DNA of 64,000 nucleotides, from positions 186,001 through 250,000 of the forward strand of contig CBDFMS010000025.1 of the NCBI GenBank assembly GCA_965249735.1, written 5' to 3'. A model generated the notes under the pieces. It was not told the DNA's origin. It did no database searches and saw only the letters and a list, made by a program, of their open reading frames with translations. Position numbers and translations under genes: made by a program. Positions within the stretch are counted from its first letter, which is position 1. Every line of letters begins with the position of its first letter. Positions 9,328 through 18,528 of this stretch are shown here, one piece after another. This DNA comes from JANQSS01 sp965249735. Lineage in GTDB: Bacteria; Bacteroidota; Bacteroidia; Chitinophagales; Saprospiraceae.

Positions 9328-10443
9328 TTAGATACCTAACTCTGATAAATTCCATTTAAATCCCGGGCGAATGACAAATTTATCAGACAACTTATTTAGT
9401 GTATCAGATTCATTTCCCGCGCTCAGATAGAGAATTACTTTTGGAATAATCCTGACTTCAAGATTAGCTCTAAAATCGAGACCACCACCCAATGATGACC
9501 AGGTTAGTTCACCTAATAAATTGGTTTGGCGACCCATATGACGTAAGGCTAACCCAGTTACAAATTCATCTCTGTCCGCAGTCATATTTAAGGCATTGTA
9601 CCGATACATGAAAATCGATGATAACGTCATCCCTTCTCCAAAATCATATTGGGCAGACAACCAGGCCTGATGCCGGTAGGTCGAAATACTATCGGCTTCA
9701 AATGAGGAATTTCGCATCCTGCCGGCTATAGCATAACCTACTGAAACAGCACCTCCCGATTGCGATTTCAATCGCTTTTTTGAATCAGCATAGGCCTTCT
9801 TAACTCTGTCCTTGTAACTGGATGAAGCTCTGGCCGTTTCGTTTTGTTGTGTTTTAATATCCGAAACACAAGACGCTACCGAATTTACCTGACCCATCGC
9901 AAAATATGATTCACAATCACTTTGAATTTTTTCATCATCGAATACGACCGGAATAAGTGCATCACCAATATCATTAATTAATTGGTTGTCAAATAATGGA
10001 TCCTTGCTATCAAACAATGTGATGCGAACACCGGAAGAAACGAAAAGGTCATCGGGAAAAGCATCCAACGAGTTGGTGGCCATAGATAATTGTATATTTC
10101 CTAGTAATCGCTTTCCATATTTATTTTTATACTCATTAATATTTTTGAGTCGGCCTCCAAAAACAAAGTATGGATTAAAATCCAATGCGATTCCCGGTTC
10201 CAAATTATTTCCCGATAATAGTGTATTAGCCATATTGACTATTACTTCCTGGGCGGCGGATGCCCGCATGACGGTTGTCGGATTGGCATCTAGAATAGAA
10301 AATCCCGGACTCTCAGGAACGTTATAGTCCAATTTAAAATTCAATGCGGAAGAATCAGATCCACTTTGACCCTGGGCATTTGTCACAGGGATAATATGAC
10401 AGACCGAAATAACGGTTATAACAATTGCAAGTCGGATTCCCAT
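9328..10443 (-). CDS. Secreted, probably outer-membrane protein of unknown function
   Basis: I start this 371-residue protein at the ATG at 10443, which gives a good signal peptide (MGIRLAIVITVISV, ending NAQG). The longer frame from 10578 would put 45 charged residues before it and overlap the upstream gene by more than 160 bp. The C-terminal half alternates hydrophobic and polar residues, with aromatic strand ends and a final Leu-Gly-Ile. That pattern, and the middle Lys-rich helical insertion (about 190-230), suggest a small beta-barrel or surface protein. Even with this start, 28 bp overlap the upstream frame. I recognise no named family. Confidence 0.7.
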   Translation of the reverse strand: MGIRLAIVITVISVCHIIPVTNAQGQSGSDSSALNFKLDYNVPESPGFSILDANPTTVMRASAAQEVIVNMANTLLSGNNLEPGIALDFNPYFVFGGRLKNINEYKNKYGKRLLGNIQLSMATNSLDAFPDDLFVSSGVRITLFDSKDPLFDNQLINDIGDALIPVVFDDEKIQSDCESYFAMGQVNSVASCVSDIKTQQNETARASSSYKDRVKKAYADSKKRLKSQSGGAVSVGYAIAGRMRNSSFEADSISTYRHQAWLSAQYDFGEGMTLSSIFMYRYNALNMTADRDEFVTGLALRHMGRQTNLLGELTWSSLGGGLDFRANLEVRIIPKVILYLSAGNESDTLNKLSDKFVIRPGFKWNLSELGI

Positions 10444-10874
10444 GTCAACATATTTTCTATATCCATAGGATTGATGTAGCGGAATGAGATCAACCCGTTT
10501 CTCTTTATAGGATCGATGCCGCTCTTGCAAGTCGGGACCGAATGTAGCCGATAAAAAATAGGATTTTTTGTTTCGCATTTTTGGTTGTCTTGAAAAAACT
10601 CCACTTTCATATCTCCTTTATCTACTCCTTCTATAGGCGAACAAGCTTGGATCAACCAGGAAAGGGCCTCTTTTTCCATTTCTCCCGGAGAGTCGAGAAT
10701 CTCAAATGATACCTTGCCGGATGCACCTGTTTTGACCTGATATTCATCGCGTATGACTACGGAACCACCGGGAAATTCCATGTGTCTGAATAAGGCTCCT
10801 GCGAGTAAACCATTTTCTATCGAAAGGACAACTTGAATTTTACCCCCGTCGGGTTTTATGAAACAATAGTTCAT
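10416..10874 (-). CDS. Hypothetical 152-residue protein, possibly of the TssD/Hcp fold
   Basis: This 152-residue soluble protein has no signal peptide. The pattern is beta strands, one helix (about residues 68-78, KEALSWLIQA), then strands GDMKVEFFQD and a final strand before PMDIEN. The order resembles Bacteroidota Hcp-type tube proteins (TssD), which carry a strand-helix-strand core of similar length. Motif-level similarity is weak, no other type VI secretion gene lies in the window, and the fold call is inference. It ends 28 bp inside the start of the downstream secreted-protein gene and begins 84 bp from the end of thiL. The coding frame itself looks sound because its composition is protein-like across the whole length. 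Confidence 0.6.
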   Translation of the reverse strand: MNYCFIKPDGGKIQVVLSIENGLLAGALFRHMEFPGGSVVIRDEYQVKTGASGKVSFEILDSPGEMEKEALSWLIQACSPIEGVDKGDMKVEFFQDNQKCETKNPIFYRLHSVPTCKSGIDPIKRNGLISFRYINPMDIENMLTWESDLQLL

Positions 10875-10958
10875 AACTGGATTATTTGGGCTAATCTAAA
10901 GATACACTTTTCTAAATTCAAGTACCGGGTCTATCCGCTCCGCTCTTTGCTATTGCTA

Positions 10959-12008
10959 CTAGAAGTGAACCCAGCCCTGGGCCTTGAGATCATGCATACG
11001 GCCTCCGGAGGAAAGGAGTTTGTTACCGAAATCTTGCGATTTCATTTCACCAATGATGTAAATGCCAGGCAATGTTTTAATCAAGTCGAGATCATCAGGA
11101 CTGGCTGTGAAGAGCAATTCATAGTCTTCACCTCCACTCAAAGCTGTTGTAATTGGATCAAGTTGAAATTTTAATGCCAAGAGCTGAGTTTCATCTCGCA
11201 GTGGCACCATGGCTTCCTCAATAATCACACCGCATTTACTCGACTTACAAACATGTAGAATGTCAGAAGCCAACCCATCTGAGAGGTCAATCATCGCAGT
11301 GGGCTTAAATTTTGCTCGCTTGAATAATTCAATGACATCGGTACGCGCTTCCGGTTTGAGTTGTCGCCCGACGACATAGGTCTGTTCTTCTAAATCCGGT
11401 TGAATATCGGTGTTGTCGAGATAAAGTTGTTTTTCCCGTTCGAGTAGCTGCAGTCCAAGATAGGCGCCACCCAAATCACCGGTGATGCATACTAAATCGC
11501 CGGGAGAAGCGCCAGAACGGTAAACGATGTCTTCTTTTACGGCCCGGCCAATGGCCGTGACCGTAATCACAAGACCTTGATTGGAAGAGGTCGTATCTCC
11601 TCCGATCAAATCAACATCAAACTGTTTGCAAGCAGCATAGATCCCGGCATAAAAATCTTCCATAGCTTCTACGGAAAATCGATTCGATATGCCAACAGAC
11701 ATGGTAATTTGTTTTGGTACTGCATTCATAGCACAGATGTCTGAAATATTTACAACAACTGCCTTGTACCCCAGGTGCTTCAATGGATGATACATCAAAT
11801 CAAAGTGAATCCCTTCCAGGAGCAGATCCGTTGTTATCACGTTCACCTGATCACCACATTCAATTACAGCCGCGTCGTCTCCGACGCCCTTTATGGTTTC
11901 AGGATGAATGGTCTGGTGTTGTGCTGTTAATCGTTCAATGAGCCCAAATTCTCCAAGGCTGGATATTTCAGTTCTGGCTTCTTGATTTTCTTCATTTATC
12001 ATAGACAT
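10959..12008 (-). CDS. thiL: Thiamine-monophosphate kinase ThiL
   Basis: ThiL makes thiamine diphosphate from thiamine monophosphate and ATP, the last step of cofactor synthesis, in the cytoplasm. The 349-residue frame carries the family hallmarks in order: SLGEFGLIERL, GVGDDAAVI (about 41-49), TTDLLLEGIHF, the LGYKAVVVNISDICAM helix, LIGGDTTSS, ITGDLGGAYLG, IDLSDGLASD and the late SGGEDYELL motif. The length is typical. ATG codons at 12008 and 12002 are both possible starts. No riboswitch of the thiamine type is evident upstream. The family call is secure. Confidence 0.96.
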   Translation of the reverse strand: MSMINEENQEARTEISSLGEFGLIERLTAQHQTIHPETIKGVGDDAAVIECGDQVNVITTDLLLEGIHFDLMYHPLKHLGYKAVVVNISDICAMNAVPKQITMSVGISNRFSVEAMEDFYAGIYAACKQFDVDLIGGDTTSSNQGLVITVTAIGRAVKEDIVYRSGASPGDLVCITGDLGGAYLGLQLLEREKQLYLDNTDIQPDLEEQTYVVGRQLKPEARTDVIELFKRAKFKPTAMIDLSDGLASDILHVCKSSKCGVIIEEAMVPLRDETQLLALKFQLDPITTALSGGEDYELLFTASPDDLDLIKTLPGIYIIGEMKSQDFGNKLLSSGGRMHDLKAQGWVHF

Positions 12009-12187
12009 GCGGTTGATTCGACTGAGGGGGTTATGATGCTTTAGATAGCAACGTATTTCATCAATTTTCGATCATCTTTTTTTCTTTGTGGATACCCAAA
12101 TACTTTCCTGGATACAGATAATTCATGATCATCTGGGCCTTCATCTGAAAGGTAATAGTTACTTCTTTTTTAGCACCCATAGTCTAA

Positions 12188-12367
12188 TTAGTCAATCTCT
12201 TCATAATCAACGTAATCTTCCTGCTCATTTTCAAACGGCTCATTTTGCCGGTTCTTATCAGGTGATTTTGTTTGATGTATATGAATTTGATTGTTCTTCC
12301 ACGGTTTATTCGTAATCGATCTGACTAGAAAATAAATGATCACAGCGGTAAGAATGAACTTGAACAT
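12188..12367 (-). CDS. Small DUF4834-type membrane protein (59 residues)
   Basis: Reading the minus strand from an ATG at 12367 gives a 59-residue protein with one N-terminal hydrophobic helix (FILTAVIIYFLV), a basic linker and an acidic end reading EDYVDYEEID. A short N-terminal helix plus a terminal D/E-Y-V-D-Y/F-E-E-I motif is the pattern of the small DUF4834 family of Bacteroidota. These proteins are expected to be single-span inner-membrane proteins with a cytoplasmic tail; no function is known. The gene is upstream of and co-oriented with thiL, 179 bp away, and divergent from the DUF2723 gene. Confidence 0.75.
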   Translation of the reverse strand: MFKFILTAVIIYFLVRSITNKPWKNNQIHIHQTKSPDKNRQNEPFENEQEDYVDYEEID

Positions 12368-12449
12368 AGATAAATCAAATTAGGTGCGTAAGGCCTGTTA
12401 ATGCTTAATGTCTGCACAATAGAGCGTTCTGTGCTCGTTAAAAAATAAC

Positions 12450-12457
12450 TACTTTTG
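12450..12457 (+). promoter_or_regulatory. Candidate -7 promoter element for the DUF2723 gene
   Basis: TACTTTTG matches the Bacteroidota -7 consensus TAnnTTTG exactly and lies 15 bp before the ATG at 12472, which would give a very short leader. A good -33 TTTG is not visible at the usual distance (the closest is GTTCTG at 12426-12431), so the call rests on the -7 box alone. Confidence 0.4.
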
Positions 12458-12471
12458 CGCGATAGCAAATC

Positions 12472-15400
12472 ATGAATAAAGTTAAGGGAAATATGTTAAC
12501 AGAGAAGAATGCTAAGAGACTTACGGGTCTGATTTTATTCCTAATCACTTCGGTGGTCTATTTTCTGTCAGTTGAACGCACAGGCAGTTTATGGGATTGT
12601 GGAGAATTTGTACTCGCTGCACATAAGCTCCAAGTGGTTCACCCCCCCGGAGCCCCCCTATTTATTATAGTCGGACGCATGTTCACCTTCATCGCTGAAA
12701 CGTTCTCTGACAATCCATCAAACGTGGCCTTTGCTGTCAATTTGATGTCAGGGCTATGCAGTGCTATGACAGCTGTTTTCATCGGTTTGTCCACGTTTAT
12801 GCTCGGTAAAATTGCCTTAGTAGGACGTCAGAACCCGACCTCAAATGGAGAACGCATTGCCTTGATGTTCGCGGGTCTTGTTGCAGGATTGGCCGCAGCA
12901 TTTGCAACATCAGTTTGGTTTTCTGCAGTGGAGGGTGAAGTTTACGCGATGTCAACCTTTTTTACTGCCATGACTTTATGGGCGGTCGTTGAATGGTATC
13001 ATTTACCCAATGATATCACACACGATCGATGGATCGTCTTCGCCCTGTTTTCTGCCGCAATGTCGATCGGCGTTCACCTGCTTTCACTATTGACTTTCCC
13101 TGCCCTCGTACTCTTTTATTATTTCAAAAAATTCAAGAATCCAACGATCAAAGGAGCAGGAATATCAGTATTAGCCGGCTTATTGCTAATAGGTGTGATC
13201 AATAAACTCATTATAGCCGGTATCCCCGGACTCTGGCAAACTATGGAATTAATCACAGTGAATGGCATAGGTCTTCCAATTCATAGTGGACTTGTCCCGA
13301 CTTTGTTGATTATTGGTGCTTTGATCTATTTTGGATTACGCTATGCACATAAAATAAAGAACGGCTATTGGCAGCAAGCTTTTGTTAGTTTAGCCCTCGT
13401 GATTATTGGATTTTCGGTTATCGGTATTGTATTGATCCGATCGAACGCGAATCCTCCGATCAACATGAACGAACCTACGGATGCGATGCGATTGCTTCCA
13501 TACTTAAATCGTGAACAGTATGGAGAGCGACCAATCATGTACGGCCCTCACTTTAATGCAGCTCCTACCGGTTATGACATTGAAGATCGTTATGGCCTGG
13601 TAGGTGATAAATATGAAGTGACGGATATAAAAATTACACCGAAATACAAGGCCTCTGATAAATTGTTTTTTCCTCGTGTAAGCCATAGCGATGCCAATCG
13701 CAGGAGACTCTATCAAAAATTGTGGGGCATGAGCAATCCTCCGACTATGGTGGAAAACATCTCCTTTTTTCTCCGATATCAAGTCGGATGGATGTATGTG
13801 CGTTATTTCATGTGGAATTTTGCCGGAAGACAAAATGGTCAGCAAGGATATTCACCGACAAATATTCGAGACGGAAATTGGCTGAGTGGAATTAAATTTT
13901 TGGATGAAGCCAGATTACACAACATGGACAAAATGCCCGACTCCATGCGTGCAAATAAAGCGCATAATAAATTTTATTTATTACCCCTACTGTTTGGCAT
14001 CCTGGGAATGATATTTCATTATAAAAACAAAAGGGGTGATTTTTTAACCATTGTCATGCTATTTGTTATCACAGGATTAGGTATCACAGTGTTTGCCAAT
14101 TCACCTCCAAATGAACCACGCGAACGGGATTATATTTTCGTGGGCTCGATTATCACGTTTGCCATATGGATAGGTATGGGCGTACTATTCGTTTACCGAT
14201 TATTGCGAGATAAAATTAATCTTTCCGGTTTGACTCCAGCGCTTATTGCCGGAGTTTTGGCTCTAAGTGCACCAGTCCTCATGGGTTTTCAAAATTTTGA
14301 CGATCTGGGTAGAAAAGAAATTAGTGCATCCCGCGATTATGCTGCCAATTTTATAAGGGCGCTCGAACCAAATGCCATATTATTTACATTTGGAGACAAC
14401 GACACTTACCCACTTTGGTATGTTCAGGAGGTTGAAAATGTGCGTACCGACGTAAGAATAATTAATCTAAGTTTAATCGGGGTAGACTGGTATATCAATC
14501 ATCAACGCGCTACCCTAAATGAATCACCTGCTGTTAATTTTACAATAGCTGAATCCTCTTATCGCGGGTCCAAACGCAACCAGGTATATTTTTATAATCA
14601 GTCCGGCAAGATGAAGCCTATGTCGGCCGAACGTGCGTTACAGTTTTGCAATGACCGTCATCCTTTGCCATCCAGTTCTCGCGAATTAGAAAGTTATTTG
14701 CCTTCAAATAAACTATTCATTCCTATTGATCGTAATCGAGCTATTAACTCAGGATGGATCTCAGCAAATGACCCTGCTCCGGTATCAGATAAAATTCCAT
14801 TTGATTATGGCAAAAAGACGTTTTTGACAAAAGGTGAAGTAGCCATTATGGATATTATTGTATCGAATGTATACAAACGACCTGTCTATTTTAATACAAC
14901 AATTATGCCCAGTTATATTAATGGGTTTCAGGAATATTTACAGTTAGAAGGGATGGCATTGCGTGTGGTTCCATTTAAGTCGAAGAGTGATCCATCATTA
15001 GGTATTTTTGGATATGGTCGAATCGATGTAGACAAATCATACGATGCCATTATGAATCAATATGAATGGGGCAATTTTGATAAGAAAAGTTTGTTTATTG
15101 ATGATTCCTATCGCGCGACTCAACAAGCGCTTCGGTTGAGTATGACTCGGACGGCTTCGACATTATTACAGAAAGGAGATAAAAAACGAGCTGTCGACGT
15201 AGCTAAAAAGTATTTTGAAGTATTTCCACATATGAATTTTCCATATGACATTACTACTATTCCTTTTATTCAAGTATTGATAAATGGTGACTCAGAAGCC
15301 GCGAAAGAACACATAAGTATTCTGGCTGAAGAAGGTAAGCAGTATATGGAATTTTTTCAATCATTAAATCCATCAGATCTGCAATCGGGGACAGGTTATG

Positions 15401-15534
15401 CCTCTGAAAGAACACAATGGCTTCGGGGCATCGCACAAATTCTTGCAGTCGTCAAAAATATTGATGACCCGGAATTTCAGAAAGAAATCACGGATAAATT
15501 ATCACCATATAGTCAAGTACCTTCAAGAAACTAA
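12472..15534 (+). CDS. DUF2723 (GT117-type) membrane glycosyltransferase
   Basis: This 1020-residue polytopic inner-membrane protein has the DUF2723 signature near the N-terminus: the first helix (about 18-33), then ERTGSLWDCGEF (36-46) and HPPGAPLF (57-64). Conserved acidic residues in that loop resemble the catalytic loop of GT-C enzymes. About ten further helices extend to roughly residue 600, followed by a soluble C-terminal region with TPR-like helices near the end. Bacterial members are uncharacterised; the animal homologue TMEM260 is a protein O-mannosyltransferase, so transfer of a sugar to protein or lipid outside the membrane is a reasonable inference. rpiB overlaps its stop by one base. 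Confidence 0.88.
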   Translation: MNKVKGNMLTEKNAKRLTGLILFLITSVVYFLSVERTGSLWDCGEFVLAAHKLQVVHPPGAPLFIIVGRMFTFIAETFSDNPSNVAFAVNLMSGLCSAMTAVFIGLSTFMLGKIALVGRQNPTSNGERIALMFAGLVAGLAAAFATSVWFSAVEGEVYAMSTFFTAMTLWAVVEWYHLPNDITHDRWIVFALFSAAMSIGVHLLSLLTFPALVLFYYFKKFKNPTIKGAGISVLAGLLLIGVINKLIIAGIPGLWQTMELITVNGIGLPIHSGLVPTLLIIGALIYFGLRYAHKIKNGYWQQAFVSLALVIIGFSVIGIVLIRSNANPPINMNEPTDAMRLLPYLNREQYGERPIMYGPHFNAAPTGYDIEDRYGLVGDKYEVTDIKITPKYKASDKLFFPRVSHSDANRRRLYQKLWGMSNPPTMVENISFFLRYQVGWMYVRYFMWNFAGRQNGQQGYSPTNIRDGNWLSGIKFLDEARLHNMDKMPDSMRANKAHNKFYLLPLLFGILGMIFHYKNKRGDFLTIVMLFVITGLGITVFANSPPNEPRERDYIFVGSIITFAIWIGMGVLFVYRLLRDKINLSGLTPALIAGVLALSAPVLMGFQNFDDLGRKEISASRDYAANFIRALEPNAILFTFGDNDTYPLWYVQEVENVRTDVRIINLSLIGVDWYINHQRATLNESPAVNFTIAESSYRGSKRNQVYFYNQSGKMKPMSAERALQFCNDRHPLPSSSRELESYLPSNKLFIPIDRNRAINSGWISANDPAPVSDKIPFDYGKKTFLTKGEVAIMDIIVSNVYKRPVYFNTTIMPSYINGFQEYLQLEGMALRVVPFKSKSDPSLGIFGYGRIDVDKSYDAIMNQYEWGNFDKKSLFIDDSYRATQQALRLSMTRTASTLLQKGDKKRAVDVAKKYFEVFPHMNFPYDITTIPFIQVLINGDSEAAKEHISILAEEGKQYMEFFQSLNPSDLQSGTGYASERTQWLRGIAQILAVVKNIDDPEFQKEITDKLSPYSQVPSRN

Positions 15535-15974
15535 TGTCTATGAAAATTTCCATCGGTTGCGATCATGCCGGATATGAATACAAAGAAATTGTAAAAGCTC
15601 ATTTATTATCTCGATCTGAATTTGAACTTATCGATCACGGCACTCATTCACCTGATTCAGTTGACTATCCGGATTTTGCCCATGCCGTAGCTGAAGATGT
15701 AAATACTGAACAAGCGGATTATGGAATACTGATTTGTGGCACAGCTAATGGCGTTGCCATGGCCGCAAATAAACACCAATCGGTCCGATGCGCTATCTGC
15801 TGGACAAAGGAAATCACTCAATTTGCTCGAACACACAACAATGCTAACATCATTGCTCTACCTGCTCGCTTTTTATCTCAGAGTCAAGCTGTTCGTTATA
15901 CAGATGAATTTTTACGGACCGAATTTGAAGGTGGACGACATGCACGGCGCGTAGACAAAATTTCTTCTTGCTAA
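15534..15974 (+). CDS. rpiB: Ribose-5-phosphate isomerase B
   Basis: RpiB interconverts ribose 5-phosphate and ribulose 5-phosphate in the pentose phosphate pathway. The 146-residue frame has the normal length and motifs: CDHAG (9-13), the active-site CGTANG with Cys68, GVAMAANK after it, and ARTHNNANI with His101. The ATG at 15534 overlaps the previous stop (TAATG); an ATG at 15540 is an alternative two codons later. The overlap suggests translational coupling to the DUF2723 gene, with no obvious functional link. The next gene begins 13 bp downstream. Confidence 0.95.
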   Translation: MSMKISIGCDHAGYEYKEIVKAHLLSRSEFELIDHGTHSPDSVDYPDFAHAVAEDVNTEQADYGILICGTANGVAMAANKHQSVRCAICWTKEITQFARTHNNANIIALPARFLSQSQAVRYTDEFLRTEFEGGRHARRVDKISSC

Positions 15975-15987
15975 TCAATCATTATTT

Positions 15988-17607
15988 ATGAAGTCCTATT
16001 TTATCTTATCCGGGTTTTTATTCTTTTGTATCGGTTCACTATCAGCCCAAATGACTATGACTAAGGTCAATAAGTTATCAGGCATGAGCCCCACAGAATG
16101 GCGCTTAGAAGCTGCAAAAACGATCACCCCGGAAGATTTGAGAAAGCACTTAACAATTATTTCTTCAGATGAATTTGAAGGTCGCGAAACCGGAAAGTCA
16201 GGAAACGAGAAAGCTGCTAATTATTTGTCTAAAATGTTCATGTCCTATGGGTTAGTTCCAATCGGATCGCGTGGAACTTATTTTCATCCAATCGATATGG
16301 TTTCTGAACGATGGGAAAAAATAGATTTCACAATTAACGGTTCGGAATATCGACATCTTTGGGACTTTTTTGCTTTGCATGATGGAAATTCTGGTACGAA
16401 CGAAATCATCACGGACGATTTTATTTTCGTCGGTTATGGTATCCAAGATGATGAAATCAATAATTATAGAAAAACTGATATCAGAGGCAAGACGGTCGTG
16501 ATGTACGGTGGAGAGCCACGAGATGAAAATGGAATTTCCCTCCTTACAGGAACAACAGAAGACAGTGACTGGACCAATAATCCATTTAAAAAAATAGAAT
16601 TGGCTAAAAAAATGGGTGCGGAAACAGTCTTTATTATTTCAGAGCAATTTAAACAACAAATAGCTCGAAATCGCAGGTTTTTAATCGGACCATCAGTGAC
16701 ATTGCGACCCCCCGAGGATAATGAAAATAAGATTGACGAAAATTTTCATCATGTCATTATTAACCCGGAAATGGCTAAAAAGATGATTGGTAAAAAAATA
16801 AGAAAAGTAAAAAAGGTTAGAACCAAAATAAATCGGGGGAAATCTCCTAAAGGGGTTAAAATAAAGGCAAAAATCAGAGGTCATATGATCAAACGTGACC
16901 GACGTACGCACACGTCAAATGTGATCGGGCTGCTTCTCGGTAAACATCCGGAAAAAAAGAAAGAACATATTATTGTTACTGCACATTTTGATCATTTGGG
17001 CAAACGCGGTGATGACATCTTCAACGGTGCTGATGATAATGGCTCCGGTACGTCTACAGTGCTCGAATTGGCAGAGGCATTCAGCACGGCTGCCGCCTTT
17101 GACCAAGGGCCAGATCGTTCGATCATATTTCTCCTTCTTTCCGGTGAAGAAAAGGGATTGCTGGGGTCAAAATTCTATACGGATCACCCAATTATCCCAT
17201 TGGAACAAACAATGGCAAATGTAAATATCGACATGGTCGGTCGGGTGGATAAAAAACATGACAATCCGCGATACATCTATGTGATCGGTGCTGACCGATT
17301 AAGTACTACGTTACACGACATCAATGAAGATGTAAATAGCAAATACGAAAATCTGGAATTGGACTATACCTACAACGAAGAAGATGACCCCAATAGATAT
17401 TACTATAGGTCAGATCATTATAATTTTGCTGTCAAAGGTATTCCTGCCATTTTCTTTTTCAATGGCACACACAACGATTATCATCGTCCGTCGGACACCA
17501 TAGATAAAATTCAATTTGATAAAATGTCATCGATTGGTCGACATATTTTTCATTTGATATGGGAACTTGGAAATCGACCTGATGCCATTGAAGTCAATGT
17601 TAAATAA
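15988..17607 (+). CDS. Secreted M28-family zinc peptidase with an inserted PA-type domain
   Basis: This 539-residue exported peptidase has a signal peptide (1-20, ending LSAQ). A propeptide-like segment and a protease-associated type region (about 110-300) precede the M28 catalytic core. The zinc site is complete: AHFDH (His333, Asp335), GADDNGSG (Asp349/350), SGEE (catalytic Glu387, ligand Glu388), NIDMVG (Asp415) and HNDYHRPSD (His499). It is likely a metallo-aminopeptidase acting in the periplasm or outside the cell. An odd feature is a very basic, Lys/Arg-rich segment at about 264-305, just before the core. Substrate is unknown. Confidence 0.93.
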   Translation: MKSYFILSGFLFFCIGSLSAQMTMTKVNKLSGMSPTEWRLEAAKTITPEDLRKHLTIISSDEFEGRETGKSGNEKAANYLSKMFMSYGLVPIGSRGTYFHPIDMVSERWEKIDFTINGSEYRHLWDFFALHDGNSGTNEIITDDFIFVGYGIQDDEINNYRKTDIRGKTVVMYGGEPRDENGISLLTGTTEDSDWTNNPFKKIELAKKMGAETVFIISEQFKQQIARNRRFLIGPSVTLRPPEDNENKIDENFHHVIINPEMAKKMIGKKIRKVKKVRTKINRGKSPKGVKIKAKIRGHMIKRDRRTHTSNVIGLLLGKHPEKKKEHIIVTAHFDHLGKRGDDIFNGADDNGSGTSTVLELAEAFSTAAAFDQGPDRSIIFLLLSGEEKGLLGSKFYTDHPIIPLEQTMANVNIDMVGRVDKKHDNPRYIYVIGADRLSTTLHDINEDVNSKYENLELDYTYNEEDDPNRYYYRSDHYNFAVKGIPAIFFFNGTHNDYHRPSDTIDKIQFDKMSSIGRHIFHLIWELGNRPDAIEVNVK

Positions 17608-17628
17608 TAGAATTATTCGGGAATGATG

Positions 17629-17655
17629 CCATTTCTTATTAAACGATAGAAATGG
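17629..17655. repeat. Perfect 8-bp inverted repeat between the M28 and methyltransferase genes
   Basis: CCATTTCT (17629-17636) and AGAAATGG (17648-17655) pair perfectly around an 11-nt loop. A second small palindrome (AAATGG, AATTAA, CCATTT) starts right after it at 17656. No T-run follows, so it is at best a weak terminator or a site for a protein. The 136-bp gap holds nothing else that I can name. Confidence 0.4.
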
Positions 17656-17743
17656 AAATGGAATTAACCATTTAATTTTAACGGCACCATTATCCCTTTG
17701 CGATTCAAAGTAAAATTTTATTGATCGAATATTGTTAGAGGCC

Positions 17744-18517
17744 ATGATTAAAAAAACAGCAGAGCGATTATTTCACAAAGATTTAGCGAATAATTTCGTT
17801 TTTCAACGATCATTACTGGCTTATGTGGAAGCCTCGCATCTCGTATCAGGAAATGTATTGGAATTAGGGACCGGACAAGGATACGGTGTTTCGCAAATAG
17901 CGCCTCAAGCTGATCACTTTGTTACCCTGGACAAATTTCGTCCTGACGATGAAGCTTTGGCTCATGACAACGTCGAATTTATTCAAACTACTTTCCCCCC
18001 ATTGACTGAATTGGAGTCCAATAGTTTTGATTATGCCATTTCATTTCAGGTCATTGAACATATCGTAAAAGATAAATTATATGTTGAGGAGATCCATCGG
18101 GTATTAAAACCAGGAGGACAGTTTATCCTTACAACACCCAATAAAAAAATGTCGCTTACACGAAATCCCTGGCACATTCGGGAGTACACCGTAGCGGAAT
18201 TAAAAGATCTGCTTCTTCAATATTTTGAATCTGTCGATTCTCGTGGCGTATTCGGCAATCAAAAAATCATAGACTATTACACAAAGAATAAAGAATCGGT
18301 AAGGAAAATTACCAGATTTGATATTTTTAATCTACAATATCGCTTGCCCAGGCAACTATTGCAAATTCCATATGATATGTTGAATAAAATGAACCGATCC
18401 AAATTATTGAAAGAAAATCAATCGCTGGTTTCCGATATAGAAATGGATGATTATTATGTTGACAAGGCGAGCGACGCCTGCTATGACTTGTTTTATATTG
18501 CGAACAAGGCTGACTAG
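17744..18517 (+). CDS. Class I SAM-dependent methyltransferase
   Basis: From the ATG at 17744 this is a 257-residue soluble enzyme. The upstream TTG at 17732 would add four residues. Motif I for S-adenosylmethionine binding reads VLELGTGQGYG (about 34-44). It is followed by an acidic strand end (TLDKF), the EHI segment after FDYAISFQ (about 94-106) and the post-motif VLKPGGQFILTTPN (about 120-133), the pattern of Methyltransf_11/23 enzymes. The C-terminal third is basic and helical and does not identify a substrate. It lies 11 bp before a glycosyltransferase-type gene, so a glycan or lipid substrate is possible but unproven. Confidence 0.88.
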   Translation: MIKKTAERLFHKDLANNFVFQRSLLAYVEASHLVSGNVLELGTGQGYGVSQIAPQADHFVTLDKFRPDDEALAHDNVEFIQTTFPPLTELESNSFDYAISFQVIEHIVKDKLYVEEIHRVLKPGGQFILTTPNKKMSLTRNPWHIREYTVAELKDLLLQYFESVDSRGVFGNQKIIDYYTKNKESVRKITRFDIFNLQYRLPRQLLQIPYDMLNKMNRSKLLKENQSLVSDIEMDDYYVDKASDACYDLFYIANKAD

Positions 18518-18528
18518 CGTACATACCT

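Noticed and set aside
12010..12187. Short minus-strand frames between thiL and the DUF4834 gene (39 codons, and an overlapping 42-codon run without a start)
   Set aside because: Neither has a start, length and composition together that would support a gene; the second reads well but has no start codon.
12088..12315. 75-residue plus-strand ORF opposite the DUF4834 gene
   Set aside because: It overlaps the better-supported minus-strand small gene and shows no signal or motif.
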